From the NCBI RefSeq assembly GCF_017377795.1, contig NZ_JAFRDR010000003.1, positions 248,001 to 312,000 on the forward strand: 64,000 bases of DNA. Direction: 5' to 3'. Made by a program: the position numbers and the translations under genes. The DNA comes from Williamsia soli (GTDB taxonomy: Bacteria; Actinomycetota; Actinomycetes; Mycobacteriales; Mycobacteriaceae). Shown piece by piece: positions 36,046-44,903 of this stretch (within the stretch, counting starts at the first letter, position 1; each line of letters starts with the position of its first letter). A model generated the notes under the pieces. It was not told the origin of the DNA. It did no database searches and worked only from the letters and a program-made list of their open reading frames with translations.

Positions 36046-37076
36046 GGAACGATGACTGCCCGTCCGAGCAGTTCCCCGGCGTCCAGCTTGCGGTAAGCGA
36101 CCACAGCCTCTTCCAGGGCGAACTCCTCGACACGAACCTCGACCAGCCCCGCGCGTGCCAAGTCCAGCACTTCGCCGAGCTCGCTCCGGGAACCCCAGTA
36201 GGGCGCACGCACCGCAACACCGAGCGGAGTATGACCGAATCCCGTGGCGACCGAACCGCCGCCTATCCCCACGATCTGTATACAGCCGTCGATGGCCACC
36301 ACGTCTCGCGCAAGATCCAGGGTGGATTGCGCGCCGGCAAAATCAAACACCACCTGTGCGCCGGCAACTCCGGTCAGTGTGCGGATCTCATCTGCAGTTC
36401 GATCGCCTGCGAGGAGCGCGTGGTGAGCACCGACGTTCAGAGCCATGTCGAGCCGGTCCCTGTTGAGATCGACGGCGACAACGGTGGCTCCCGTGATGGC
36501 GCGGATGATCTGCACTGCCACGTGCCCGAGTCCGCCGACCCCGATCACCACGACATGCGCCCCAGGAAAGAGCTTGTCCTGAGACGACCGGATCGCGTGA
36601 TAGGGAGTCAGACCAGCGTCCGTCAGTGACACCGCCTTGACGGGATCGAGGCCGTCGAGAGGGACAAGAAAGCGCTTGTCGTGCACGATCAGGTATTCAG
36701 CGAGGGCACCCGGTTCACCGAGACCCGGCGGCTTGATACCCAGTTCCGCGGCGTGTGGGCAATAGTTCTCCTCGCCCCGCGAGCATGCTCGACAACGCCC
36801 GCATCCGCGTGGGCCGTATACGGCGAAGGATTCTCCGACTTCGACATCCGAGACACCCGGCCCCAGCTTGTCCACTGTCCCCGCGCCCTCGTGTCCGAGT
36901 GTGAGCGGCAGCCCGTATCCATACTGATCCGCGGGTTGGCTCATCAGTCCAAGATCCGAGTGACACAAGCCGGCGGCCGTTACCCGTAGCCGAATCTGAC
37001 CTGGGCCCGGCTCAGGCTTGTCGATGTCGACGACCTCAGGGCCTCTTCCGAGGTGTCGATACTGGACAGCTCGCAT
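36042..37076 (-). CDS. Zinc-dependent alcohol dehydrogenase (MDR)
   Basis: The 344-residue medium-chain dehydrogenase has catalytic zinc ligands in AGLCHSD and GHEGAGTV. The structural zinc cysteine cluster is CGRCRACSRGEENYC, and the NAD loop is VIGVGGLGHVAVQ. It resembles NAD-dependent secondary alcohol dehydrogenases of Rhodococcus. It would oxidise an alcohol to a ketone or aldehyde. It is divergent from an ene-reductase gene across a regulon operator, so alcohol to enone to saturated ketone is a plausible local sequence. Confidence 0.9.
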   Translation of the reverse strand: MRAVQYRHLGRGPEVVDIDKPEPGPGQIRLRVTAAGLCHSDLGLMSQPADQYGYGLPLTLGHEGAGTVDKLGPGVSDVEVGESFAVYGPRGCGRCRACSRGEENYCPHAAELGIKPPGLGEPGALAEYLIVHDKRFLVPLDGLDPVKAVSLTDAGLTPYHAIRSSQDKLFPGAHVVVIGVGGLGHVAVQIIRAITGATVVAVDLNRDRLDMALNVGAHHALLAGDRTADEIRTLTGVAGAQVVFDFAGAQSTLDLARDVVAIDGCIQIVGIGGGSVATGFGHTPLGVAVRAPYWGSRSELGEVLDLARAGLVEVRVEEFALEEAVVAYRKLDAGELLGRAVIVP

Positions 37077-37199
37077 AACGTCCTCCTGATCCGACTCAGA
37101 CGGGTCTGATGGCTTTTGCTCGGTAGTCCGGGGCGCGCCGGCGGGGTCACCCCTTCTCCGTCGTGAGTGAGCGTACGCCTCAGCAATGGATTGCGATAC

Positions 37200-37214
37200 A
37201 ATTGTCTGATATTT
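37200..37214. promoter_or_regulatory. Candidate GntR/FCD operator, divergent ADH/OYE promoter
   Basis: AATTGTCTGATATTT matches the palindrome with the usual C-to-T variation in the right core. It lies in the 204-base gap between the alcohol dehydrogenase and ene-reductase genes. Confidence 0.65.
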
Positions 37215-37280
37215 CGAATCAGTTCAACGACCGCAGGCGTCCGCCGCCGAGAATGCAGCGCGCCATCGAAAGGTACGAAC

Positions 37281-38351
37281 GTGAGTCTTCTTTTCAGTCC
37301 GATCACATTGCGAGACGTCACCGCACGAAATCGGGCCTGGGTGGCACCGATGTGTCAGTACTCGGCCATCGATGGTTTGCCGAATGACTGGCACTTGGTC
37401 CACCTGGGTTCGTTCGCCCGCGGCGGAGCAGGTCTGGTGTTCACCGAGGCGACCGCAGTGTCGCCCGAGGGTCGAATCACGCCTGAAGACACCGGGATCT
37501 GGAACACTGAGCAGCAGCAAGAATGGTCCCGCATCGTAGATTTCGTACACGGACAGGGTGCTTTGGCGGGGCTACAGCTGGCGCACGCCGGCGGCAAGGC
37601 CTCGACGTATTCCGGATTCACCGACAGCCGTGGACCCGTCGCGGACGCCGACGGTGGCTGGCAACCGGTTGCACCGTCCGTCGACTCGTTCCCGGGTGTT
37701 CGCGACGACGCACTGCCACTGGACCACAGCGGGATCGCACGAATCGTGGCTGCGTTCGGCGATGCGGCCGAACGTGGAGTAGCGGCCGGTTTCGACGTGC
37801 TCGAAGTGCACGCGGCACATGGGTATCTGCTTCAGGCGTTCCTGTCCCCCATCTCGAACCTGCGCGACGACGAATACGGCGGACCTTTCGACAATCGGGT
37901 CAGGTTCCTACTCGAGGTGGTCCAAGAGATCCGCGGACGTGTAGCTGCAGGCGTTCCCCTGGTGGTCAGGGTCTCGGCCACCGACTGGGCCGAAGGGGGC
38001 TGGACCGGTGACGACACAGTCCGGCTGAGTGCGCTACTCCGGGACGCGGGAGTTGACCTGATCGACAACTCCTCGGGCGGGACTGCGCTGGCCAAGATCC
38101 CTGTCGGCCCCGGCTACCAGGTGCCCTTCGCTCGGCGCGTCCGCCAGGAGGCCCAAATCCACTCCGGCGCAGTAGGAATGATCACCGAGGCAAAGCAAGC
38201 CGAAGACATCCTCGCCGACGGGTCTGCTGACGTGATCCTCGTCGGGCGCCAGATGCTGCGCGACCCCCACTGGCCACTGCATGCAGCAAGCGAGCTCGGT
38301 GAATCACTGACCGAGCTGTGGCCCGTCCAATACCGGCGCGCAGCTCGCTGA
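37281..38351 (+). CDS. Old yellow enzyme-family ene-reductase (YqjM-like)
   Basis: The 356-residue FMN enzyme has APMCQYSA, with the regulatory cysteine of the YqjM class, LQLAHAGGKAS, and EVHAAHGYLLQAFLSP with the paired histidine region of the class. It reduces the C=C of enones or enals with NADPH. The GTG at 37281, after GAAAGG, is preferred to the longer frame from 37167, which reads through the operator; the resulting length is typical. It faces the alcohol dehydrogenase gene. Confidence 0.9.
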   Translation: MSLLFSPITLRDVTARNRAWVAPMCQYSAIDGLPNDWHLVHLGSFARGGAGLVFTEATAVSPEGRITPEDTGIWNTEQQQEWSRIVDFVHGQGALAGLQLAHAGGKASTYSGFTDSRGPVADADGGWQPVAPSVDSFPGVRDDALPLDHSGIARIVAAFGDAAERGVAAGFDVLEVHAAHGYLLQAFLSPISNLRDDEYGGPFDNRVRFLLEVVQEIRGRVAAGVPLVVRVSATDWAEGGWTGDDTVRLSALLRDAGVDLIDNSSGGTALAKIPVGPGYQVPFARRVRQEAQIHSGAVGMITEAKQAEDILADGSADVILVGRQMLRDPHWPLHAASELGESLTELWPVQYRRAAR

Positions 38352-38403
38352 GATCGAGCGGGCACTGATACGTGCTGAAAGTAACCCGCTGAATCGCGAT
38401 CAG

Positions 38404-38434
38404 GTCGGGAGGCGCGCCTGCGGCGCCTCCCGAC
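38404..38434. terminator. Bidirectional hairpin terminator
   Basis: GTCGGGAGGCGC (38404-38415) pairs perfectly with 38423-38434 around a 7-base loop, between the convergent ene-reductase and SnoaL-like genes. Confidence 0.85.
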
Positions 38435-38441
38435 GCCACAC

Positions 38442-38936
38442 TCACCAGTGTCGAACGGGGTTCTGCGGATTCGGCATTCCGGAGTAGTACCCGCCGGGCA
38501 CCCATCCCTGCACGCTCACCAATCTCTCCGCGAACTTCCAGCCATCTGCGACCTTCACGATGCGGTCCTCGTAGGTGCCCCAATGGTCCAGCCCTCGGTC
38601 CGTGAGCGCTTGGACATAGACGAATGTATACGCCGTGGTGGGATCCACCCGGCGTATCTCGCGACTGGTGACGTGATGTTGGATGTATTCTGGTCCATCA
38701 GAGGGCATTTCGAGCGCGGCCACGCGCTCCCACCCTTTGTTTATCGCCTGGCGGCCTTCCGCACGCCCGAAGGGCGTGTGCAGGATTCCCTCCGGCAGAA
38801 ACATATCGAGCACCCCGTCGGCAGCATCCCGATCGATTCGAATGGGAAAGATGCCGAAGAGCCGATCCATTCCAATCACGAAGTTGTCGAGCAACTGTCC
38901 GATCTCAACGATGTCTACGGCTTCAGACTGCTCCAC
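38442..38936 (-). CDS. NTF2-fold SnoaL-like protein
   Basis: The 164-residue protein has the SnoaL_4 pattern: an N-terminal helix pair, then DMFLPEGILHTPFG, QHHVTSREIRR and WGTYEDRIVKVADGWKF. It starts with GTG, with AGGAGG just upstream. No catalytic dyad can be assigned by eye. It is divergent from a carboxymuconolactone decarboxylase-like gene across a double operator, so it is probably part of the regulon. Confidence 0.75.
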   Translation of the reverse strand: MEQSEAVDIVEIGQLLDNFVIGMDRLFGIFPIRIDRDAADGVLDMFLPEGILHTPFGRAEGRQAINKGWERVAALEMPSDGPEYIQHHVTSREIRRVDPTTAYTFVYVQALTDRGLDHWGTYEDRIVKVADGWKFAERLVSVQGWVPGGYYSGMPNPQNPVRHW

Positions 38937-38946
38937 GAATCCTCCT

Positions 38947-38977
38947 GTATATCAGACAATTAACCAGTCAGACAGTA
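38947..38977. promoter_or_regulatory. Candidate double GntR/FCD operator
   Basis: GTATATCAGACAATT (38947-38961) and ACCAGTCAGACAGTA (38963-38977) have centres exactly 16 bp apart. They sit between divergent SnoaL-like and AhpD-like genes. Confidence 0.65.
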
Positions 38978-39057
38978 CACTAACACTCGGCACCGGACCT
39001 GTAGATTACGCAGTTCACAGCCAGCGAGTGCCCGACTTCCGCGAAAGGACCACCGCT

Positions 39058-39657
39058 ATGCCCTCCGACCGCCCGATGCCTGTAACCCCTATGCCGGTAA
39101 CCGATTTCACTCCCGCCATGCAAGCCGCGACCGGACCCACGGCAAGTCCCACGTCGCTTGCGATGACCGGACTCATCGGCAAGACAGGTTCCTTGGCCGA
39201 CACATTTCTGCCGTTCTACACCGCATTGACGAAAGAGGAGAACGTCCTCGGCTTCAAGCTCACCGAGCTGGTAAGGCTCGCGGTGGCCACTACAACCGGC
39301 TGCGAAGCATGCTTGGCTTTCCGCAATCCCAAAGCAATTGAACAGGGAATGAACGCGGATGCGCCGGACCTGTTCGACGAGCTCGATACCGCAGACTTCA
39401 CGCAGCGTGAGCGAGCCGCAATTCGGTACACACTCGCGTTCTGCACAAATCACCACCTCGTCGACGACGCAATGTGGGACGAACTCAAATCGGTCTTCGA
39501 CGACCAAGAAATCATGACCCTGTGCCTATACGTCGCGACCTTTCTGGGAACCAGCCGCCTGTCGCATGCAGTGCGGTTGATCGACGCGCACTGCACCCTT
39601 CCCGGATACCGGCTTTCTGCAGTCACCGAAGCGAAGGCCGCTCAGACTTTCAGCTGA
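39058..39657 (+). CDS. Carboxymuconolactone decarboxylase/AhpD-like protein
   Basis: The 199-residue protein has the AhpD/CMD core: LTELVRLAVATTTGCEACLAF, with a CxxC pair, then ERAAIRYTLAFC. The histidine that follows CxxC in AhpD peroxidases is replaced by arginine, so peroxidase activity is doubtful, while the pair could still do thiol redox chemistry. GAAAGG precedes the ATG; the longer frame reads through the operator. Relatives occur in aromatic and alicyclic degradation clusters with unclear function. Confidence 0.75.
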   Translation: MPSDRPMPVTPMPVTDFTPAMQAATGPTASPTSLAMTGLIGKTGSLADTFLPFYTALTKEENVLGFKLTELVRLAVATTTGCEACLAFRNPKAIEQGMNADAPDLFDELDTADFTQRERAAIRYTLAFCTNHHLVDDAMWDELKSVFDDQEIMTLCLYVATFLGTSRLSHAVRLIDAHCTLPGYRLSAVTEAKAAQTFS

Positions 39658-39700
39658 GTCCCGGAGTGTGGCAATCCGATTCTTCCCATGCAGCTCGAGC

Positions 39701-39736
39701 AATCAGCCCAGGAGTCCTTCGACTCCTGGGCTGATT
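39701..39736. terminator. Bidirectional hairpin terminator
   Basis: A perfect 16-bp stem (39701-39716 with 39721-39736) closes a 4-base loop CTTC. It separates the convergent AhpD-like and livF genes. Confidence 0.9.
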
Positions 39737-39804
39737 CGCGCTACTGCCTCGTCATGCACTTCGGATAGCTTGCTTTACTGCAGCTTTCGGCTACAACGGT
39801 GGGG

Positions 39805-40512
39805 TCATGCCTGCGGCTCCGGAACGCGGCTGCTCAGGAACGAGTCTTCGATCTCATCGATTCGGGCGCGGGCGTCAGCCGCAGTCAGGTCCATTTCGAT
39901 TCGACCACGACGCATGACATAGACCCGGTCCGCGTACAGCAAAGCCTTTCGGGCGTGCTGCTCGATGAGGAGAACACCGCATCCCCGCGATTGCGCTGCT
40001 TCACGAACGGCCTTGAGCAGCCGCTCGACGATCAGCGGAGCCAGTCCGAGCGACATCTCGTCGACCAGCAGCAGGCTCGGTTCACGGCATAGCGCCCTGG
40101 CGAGGCTCAGCATCTGCTGCTCGCCTCCAGACAGCAACCCACCCCGAACATGCAACCGCTTTTCAAGCTCGGGAAAGAGCGCAAGCGCGTCCTCTGTAGC
40201 GACCCCACCCGCCTTCAGATTGTCTGTGACCGAGAGGGTTTTGAAGATCGAGCGCTCTTCGGTCACATAGCACAGGCCCCGACGTGCCCGGTTGTGAAGC
40301 GGGGCCGTCTCAGGCTTACCGTTGAAGAACACCTCGCCGGCGTGCAGTGGGAGGACGCCGCTCAGCGCGAGCAGGGTCGTTGTCTTTCCGGCACCGTTGG
40401 CGCCGAGCAGTGTCACGACTTCTCCTGCGTCGACGTGCAGGTTGATATCGTGAATGACCGGCTGCGAACCGTATCCTGTGGTCAAGCCGTGCACATCCAG
40501 AACCACGCTCAT
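39805..40512 (-). CDS. livF: Liv-type ABC transporter ATP-binding protein
   Basis: The 235-residue ATPase has Walker A GANGAGKTT near residue 37, the signature LSGGEQQM and Walker B LLLVDEMSLGL, as in LivF of branched-chain amino-acid-type importers. It powers uptake together with the fused protein upstream, whose last base overlaps its start. The substrate is not necessarily an amino acid: HAAT-family importers in degradation islands often carry aromatic or alicyclic acids. Confidence 0.9.
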   Translation of the reverse strand: MSVVLDVHGLTTGYGSQPVIHDINLHVDAGEVVTLLGANGAGKTTTLLALSGVLPLHAGEVFFNGKPETAPLHNRARRGLCYVTEERSIFKTLSVTDNLKAGGVATEDALALFPELEKRLHVRGGLLSGGEQQMLSLARALCREPSLLLVDEMSLGLAPLIVERLLKAVREAAQSRGCGVLLIEQHARKALLYADRVYVMRRGRIEMDLTAADARARIDEIEDSFLSSRVPEPQA

Positions 40513-43274
40513 CAGAAGCCATCCTTTGCCGTAGAAGTTCCGGCCATGGTCACGGCCGGCGGTGTGCTCACTGTTGGATCCTCGATCAGCTCGTCAGTTG
40601 TCTCGCCCAGATACGCTGCGATGACTGCGGGATTGTTTCGGACCTGCGCCGGGGTGCCTTCGGCTATCTTCTTGCCGAAATCAAGAACGACGATCTCATC
40701 GCATACGCTCATCACGAAGTTCATGTCGTGCTCGACAAGGAGCACCGCCATCCCCCAGTCAGCGGCCAGGCGCCGGACCAAGCTGGCCAGTTCCGCCGTC
40801 TCGGCGTCGCCGAGGCCTGCGGCAGGCTCATCGAGGAGTAGAACGCTCGGCGTGGTCGCGACTGCGCGTGCAATCGCAAGCAGTCGCCGCTTTCCGTAGG
40901 GCAGGTCCTCCACCTTGGTCTGCAGATCCGCTTCGAGGCCGAATTCCTTGATCGCTGCGACCACCTCACCTGGCAACTCAGGTTGGGTTGGCAGCACGAG
41001 GTCACGAACGTAGGAGAAGAGGTCGCGTGGGTCGGACGCAACTCGAAGGTTGTCGATGACCGTCGAGTCCTCGAACAACTCCAGCGACTGGAAAGATCGG
41101 CTCAAGCCCTGGCGCGAACGTTTGATCACGCTCCACTTGTTGATGGGTTGCGTATCCAATTCGATGGTGCCATCGGACACCTTCGCAAACCCTGTGATGG
41201 CGTCGATGAGAGTCGTCTTTCCGGCTCCATTGGGACCGATCAGACCCACAATTTTGCCGGGGGTGACCGCCAGCGAGACCTCATCGACGGCCACCGTCAC
41301 ACCGTATGTCACAGTCAGTCCGGAGACTTTCAACACCCGCGGGTCGACTTTCGCACGAACCTCAGCTGGAAGTGCGACAGGCTTTTCCGGTTTGATGGCA
41401 ATCGCACTGAAGCTCTTCCCCAGCTTGCCACGGACCCAACGGATCTGGTTGCCCGTTTCCTTTGCGATTCCGTGCTGGTTCATCAGGACGAGCACGATCA
41501 ACAACACACCGGTGATGAGCGGGACGTATTCCGCGATCCCCGCAAACACACGATCACCGACAACTGTTCCCAACCCACCCGGGGCCAAAGTCGCCCCGAA
41601 TATCGGGCCCATGATGAAACCGATACCGCCGATCATGGCCCATGCGACGGCCGAGATCGACTCGAAGCTAGTCCACGTCGCGTAGCTGATCGAGGTGTTG
41701 CGGAAAGCCAACAGGATTCCGCCGGCCGCAGCCAGCGCCGCCGCCAGTCCGAAGGCGTACAGCTTCGCTCCCTGGACGCTGATGCCAAGGGCCGCCGCTG
41801 CGCGCTCGTTGGTGCGGACTGCGATCAATCGGCGACCGCTCCGCCCCCTTCGCACGTTGGCCACAGCCAGACATCCGACGATGAGAACAGCAAGAGTCAC
41901 ATAGCCATAACGGGCAGGATGGCTGATCGCGCCGATGTCTATCCCGAAAAGATGCGGGCTGTCGATCTGGGTGCCTCTGTAGTCGCCGGTGTAGCTGGAG
42001 TTCAGGAAGAGCATCAACTCCAGCGTGCTTCCCAGACCGAGCGTGACAACCGCGAAGTTGATCCCTCGCGTCCTGACGGCCGGCAGCACGAACGCGAGGC
42101 CCAGCGGAACCGTACCCAGGACACCCGCAAGAGCGCCGGCCCAGAAGGGCCAACCCTGGTCTGCCACCAGGCGACCCGCGATCCACGCACCGAATCCAGC
42201 GAGCGCGAATTGTGCCAACGAGAGTTGTCCGGTGTATCCGGTGACGACCACCAGGGACAAGAGGATCAAGGCGGTGGCCATGGTGATGGTGAAACCGTCC
42301 TGCCAGGCAACCGGGGTGAAGCCGACGGCGAGCACCCCGACCACCACTGCGGCCGCGACATACACGAACTTGACGCGACCATCACCGATTGCAGGAAGTC
42401 GCTGGAGGAAGTAGTCACGCATCGGCAGGGTTTGTCCGCGCGCCACCATGAACACCACGATCAGGATGAACGGTACTGACGTACCAAGGCCTGGTTGCTG
42501 CACATACCGCGTCAATTCGACTTCGGCCACGCCGATGACGAGTGACGCCACCAAGGCAATGGGAAAGGACCTGAAGGAGGCGATCAGGGCGGCCGCAAGA
42601 GCAGCCAGCACCATGTTCGTCAACACCGATACCTGCAAGGTCACGATCGGGATGATGAGAATAGCCGCCACTCCGGCGAGAGCCGAGCCCAAGGCCCAGT
42701 TGGCGGTGGCGATCACATCCGGCGACCAGCCGAGTGTCGCGGCGGACCGTTGGTTCTCGGCGACAGCGGCGGTTCCGACGCCGAACTTGGTGAACTTGTA
42801 CAGCGCCCACAGCGCGATCGCGAGGACTACGGCGATCACGAGGAGGTAGATGCGGTCGGTGGAGACCTTCACGCCGCCGATACTGACGGAGTCAACCGGG
42901 AGCGTGCTCGGAACAAACCGGATTTCGGTCGTGAAGACAAGGACCACCAACGACTGCAGGGTGATCAGGATCCCGAGGGTGGCCACCACCCGCGCAAGAG
43001 GAGAAGCTTGGCGCAGTGGCCTCATCACCAGCAGGTGGGTGGCGGCTCCGATGACGGCCGAAGCCGCCACGCCCGCAATCAAACCGACCACAAACGGGTG
43101 CCCGTGGTCGACGCTGATCGACCAGTAGATGTACGCGCCCGCCATACCGATGGCGCCGTGGGCGAAGTTGAGCACACCCGATCCGCGATAGATCAGTACG
43201 AGCCCTTGGGCCGCCAAGGAATACAGGGCACCTAAACCCAATCCCAGAAAAGCGAATGTAATGACTTCTTGCAT
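40512..43274 (-). CDS. Fused LivH-LivM-LivG ABC transporter protein
   Basis: One 920-residue chain holds three subunits. A LivH-like permease spans about 1-290, starting EVITFAFLGLGLGALYSLAAQG with NFAHGAIGMAG. A LivM-like permease spans about 300-600, with GYTGQLSLAQFALAGFGAW. A LivG-like ATPase spans about 640-890, with GPNGAGKTTLIDAITG and LLLDEPAAGLGD. The frame is uninterrupted, so this is a real fusion rather than a sequencing artefact. With LivF and a lipoprotein upstream it gives a complete high-affinity importer. Similar fusions exist in actinobacteria. Confidence 0.9.
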   Translation of the reverse strand: MQEVITFAFLGLGLGALYSLAAQGLVLIYRGSGVLNFAHGAIGMAGAYIYWSISVDHGHPFVVGLIAGVAASAVIGAATHLLVMRPLRQASPLARVVATLGILITLQSLVVLVFTTEIRFVPSTLPVDSVSIGGVKVSTDRIYLLVIAVVLAIALWALYKFTKFGVGTAAVAENQRSAATLGWSPDVIATANWALGSALAGVAAILIIPIVTLQVSVLTNMVLAALAAALIASFRSFPIALVASLVIGVAEVELTRYVQQPGLGTSVPFILIVVFMVARGQTLPMRDYFLQRLPAIGDGRVKFVYVAAAVVVGVLAVGFTPVAWQDGFTITMATALILLSLVVVTGYTGQLSLAQFALAGFGAWIAGRLVADQGWPFWAGALAGVLGTVPLGLAFVLPAVRTRGINFAVVTLGLGSTLELMLFLNSSYTGDYRGTQIDSPHLFGIDIGAISHPARYGYVTLAVLIVGCLAVANVRRGRSGRRLIAVRTNERAAAALGISVQGAKLYAFGLAAALAAAGGILLAFRNTSISYATWTSFESISAVAWAMIGGIGFIMGPIFGATLAPGGLGTVVGDRVFAGIAEYVPLITGVLLIVLVLMNQHGIAKETGNQIRWVRGKLGKSFSAIAIKPEKPVALPAEVRAKVDPRVLKVSGLTVTYGVTVAVDEVSLAVTPGKIVGLIGPNGAGKTTLIDAITGFAKVSDGTIELDTQPINKWSVIKRSRQGLSRSFQSLELFEDSTVIDNLRVASDPRDLFSYVRDLVLPTQPELPGEVVAAIKEFGLEADLQTKVEDLPYGKRRLLAIARAVATTPSVLLLDEPAAGLGDAETAELASLVRRLAADWGMAVLLVEHDMNFVMSVCDEIVVLDFGKKIAEGTPAQVRNNPAVIAAYLGETTDELIEDPTVSTPPAVTMAGTSTAKDGF

Positions 43275-43381
43275 TGTGAAGCACCCCTAGCGGTGTCAAG
43301 AATAGTGAGGTATCGAAATTGAGAGTTGGAGACGGATACTCGCCCAGGCGGCCTGGGACTTCCCTGCGGGCTTCGAGTTGG

Positions 43382-44743
43382 CTACCGAGCTGCAGAGACT
43401 TTCGCGGCCTCGACCTCGGGGACGCGACCGGGTTTCGTCGTTCGGGCGAAGGCACAACCGATCAGAGCGATCACGCACAGCGTCGCCTGCACCGACACTG
43501 CGTAGACCCAGTTACCAGGTGTGCCATCGATGAGACCGATCGCAATCGACGGGATGAACCCGAACAGCAAGCCGGCGATCTGCATTCCGACCGCCAGGCC
43601 GCCGTATCGAACGCCGACGTCGAACTGTCCCGCGAAGAACGCCATGGTGCTGCCGTTACCGACGCTGTAGACGAGGGCGTACACCGCAATCGCCGCCACG
43701 TAGATGACGACCATGTTGTGTGTGTTGAACGACCAGAGATAGACCGCGAAGGCCGGGATGCTGAACACCGCTCCGTAGATGAAGACCGGCTTGCACCCCA
43801 CGCGATCCGATAGCCACCCTCCCAGCGGCACGGTCAGGAGCGACACGGCGGTGACTGCTACGAGCATCCACAGGATGGACGAACTCGGCAGACCCACGAC
43901 CTTCGTGGCGTAGGCCAGGCCGAAGACGGTGACCATCGTGTGGGTCCCTTGGAACAGAGCCATCGCCGCGACGGTCAGTAGTGCACCCTTGTGATCGCGG
44001 AAGAGCACCCACAGCGGTGATACCTGCTTTGCCGGCTGGTGTGCCTTTGCTTCCAAGAACTCCTCCGGCTCGTCGAGCCCTCGCCGGATCACATAGCCGA
44101 GCACGATCAACAGTCCGCTGAACAAGAACGGTATCCGCCATCCCCACGACATCAGCTGATCATCCGGGAGCATTGCCACCGGCACGAACACGAGATTGGC
44201 GAGGATGAATCCGGTGAGGTTTCCCGACTGAATCCAGCTGGCGTTGAAGGCCTTTCGAGACGAGTCGGAGCTCTCGACCACCAGACTGACTGCTCCTGCC
44301 GTCTCACCGGCGGCCGAGACGCCCTGGACCAGACGCATCACGACAAGCAGTATCGGAGCGGCGACACCTATCTGCTCATAGGAGGGCAGCGCACCGATGA
44401 TCAGCGTCGCACTTCCCATCATCACCAACGTCAGAACCAAGACCCTCTTACGAGAGAACTTGTCCCCGAAATGTCCCCAGAGCAGAGCACCGAAGAAGCG
44501 TGCGACGTAAGCCACGCCGAAGGATGCAAGCGAGACCAGTAGAGCGAGATCGCCTGCTGCCGAGAAGAACACTGTTCCGAAGACCAGAGCTGAAGCCGAA
44601 GCGTAGATGAAGTAGTCATAGTACTCCAGAACACTTCCAAAGTATGCGGCAAGCGCTGCGCGCCGGCCCTGTTGGCCCTGCTGATGCGACGACGAACTTC
44701 TCACTGATCGGGGGCTACGAGATTCAGAAGGGTTCGTCGTCAT
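43382..44743 (-). CDS. MHS-family MFS symporter
   Basis: The 453-residue protein is of the metabolite:H+ symporter family. It starts with a charged tail, then AAYFGSVLEYYDYFIYASASALVF, the MHS first helix with the acidic YYDYF motif, and GALLWGHFGDKFSRKRVL in loop 2-3. The family moves organic acids such as shikimate, citrate, proline or aromatic acids. GCAAAGGAATC precedes the ATG. It stands between the ABC solute-binding protein and the fused permease, giving two uptake options for perhaps the same acid. Confidence 0.85.
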   Translation of the reverse strand: MTTNPSESRSPRSVRSSSSHQQGQQGRRAALAAYFGSVLEYYDYFIYASASALVFGTVFFSAAGDLALLVSLASFGVAYVARFFGALLWGHFGDKFSRKRVLVLTLVMMGSATLIIGALPSYEQIGVAAPILLVVMRLVQGVSAAGETAGAVSLVVESSDSSRKAFNASWIQSGNLTGFILANLVFVPVAMLPDDQLMSWGWRIPFLFSGLLIVLGYVIRRGLDEPEEFLEAKAHQPAKQVSPLWVLFRDHKGALLTVAAMALFQGTHTMVTVFGLAYATKVVGLPSSSILWMLVAVTAVSLLTVPLGGWLSDRVGCKPVFIYGAVFSIPAFAVYLWSFNTHNMVVIYVAAIAVYALVYSVGNGSTMAFFAGQFDVGVRYGGLAVGMQIAGLLFGFIPSIAIGLIDGTPGNWVYAVSVQATLCVIALIGCAFARTTKPGRVPEVEAAKVSAAR

Positions 44744-44864
44744 GTGATTCCTTTGCTCTTGATTTCATCGTTGTAAGACGATTTGACAGTTGGAGCAGTG
44801 CGCCCTGTCTCCGGTAGAACCGAAGAACCCTGGCTACATATCGATTTCGCGATATGGGCGATGA

Positions 44865-44897
44865 CACGCCCAAGCCCCGGGTGGGGGCTTGGGCGTG
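44865..44897. terminator. Hairpin terminator after the binding-protein gene
   Basis: CACGCCCAAGCCCC (44865-44878) pairs perfectly with 44884-44897 around 5 bases. It follows the minus-strand binding-protein gene and probably limits readthrough into the symporter gene, allowing higher binding-protein expression. Confidence 0.85.
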
Positions 44898-44903
44898 CGC
44901 GAA

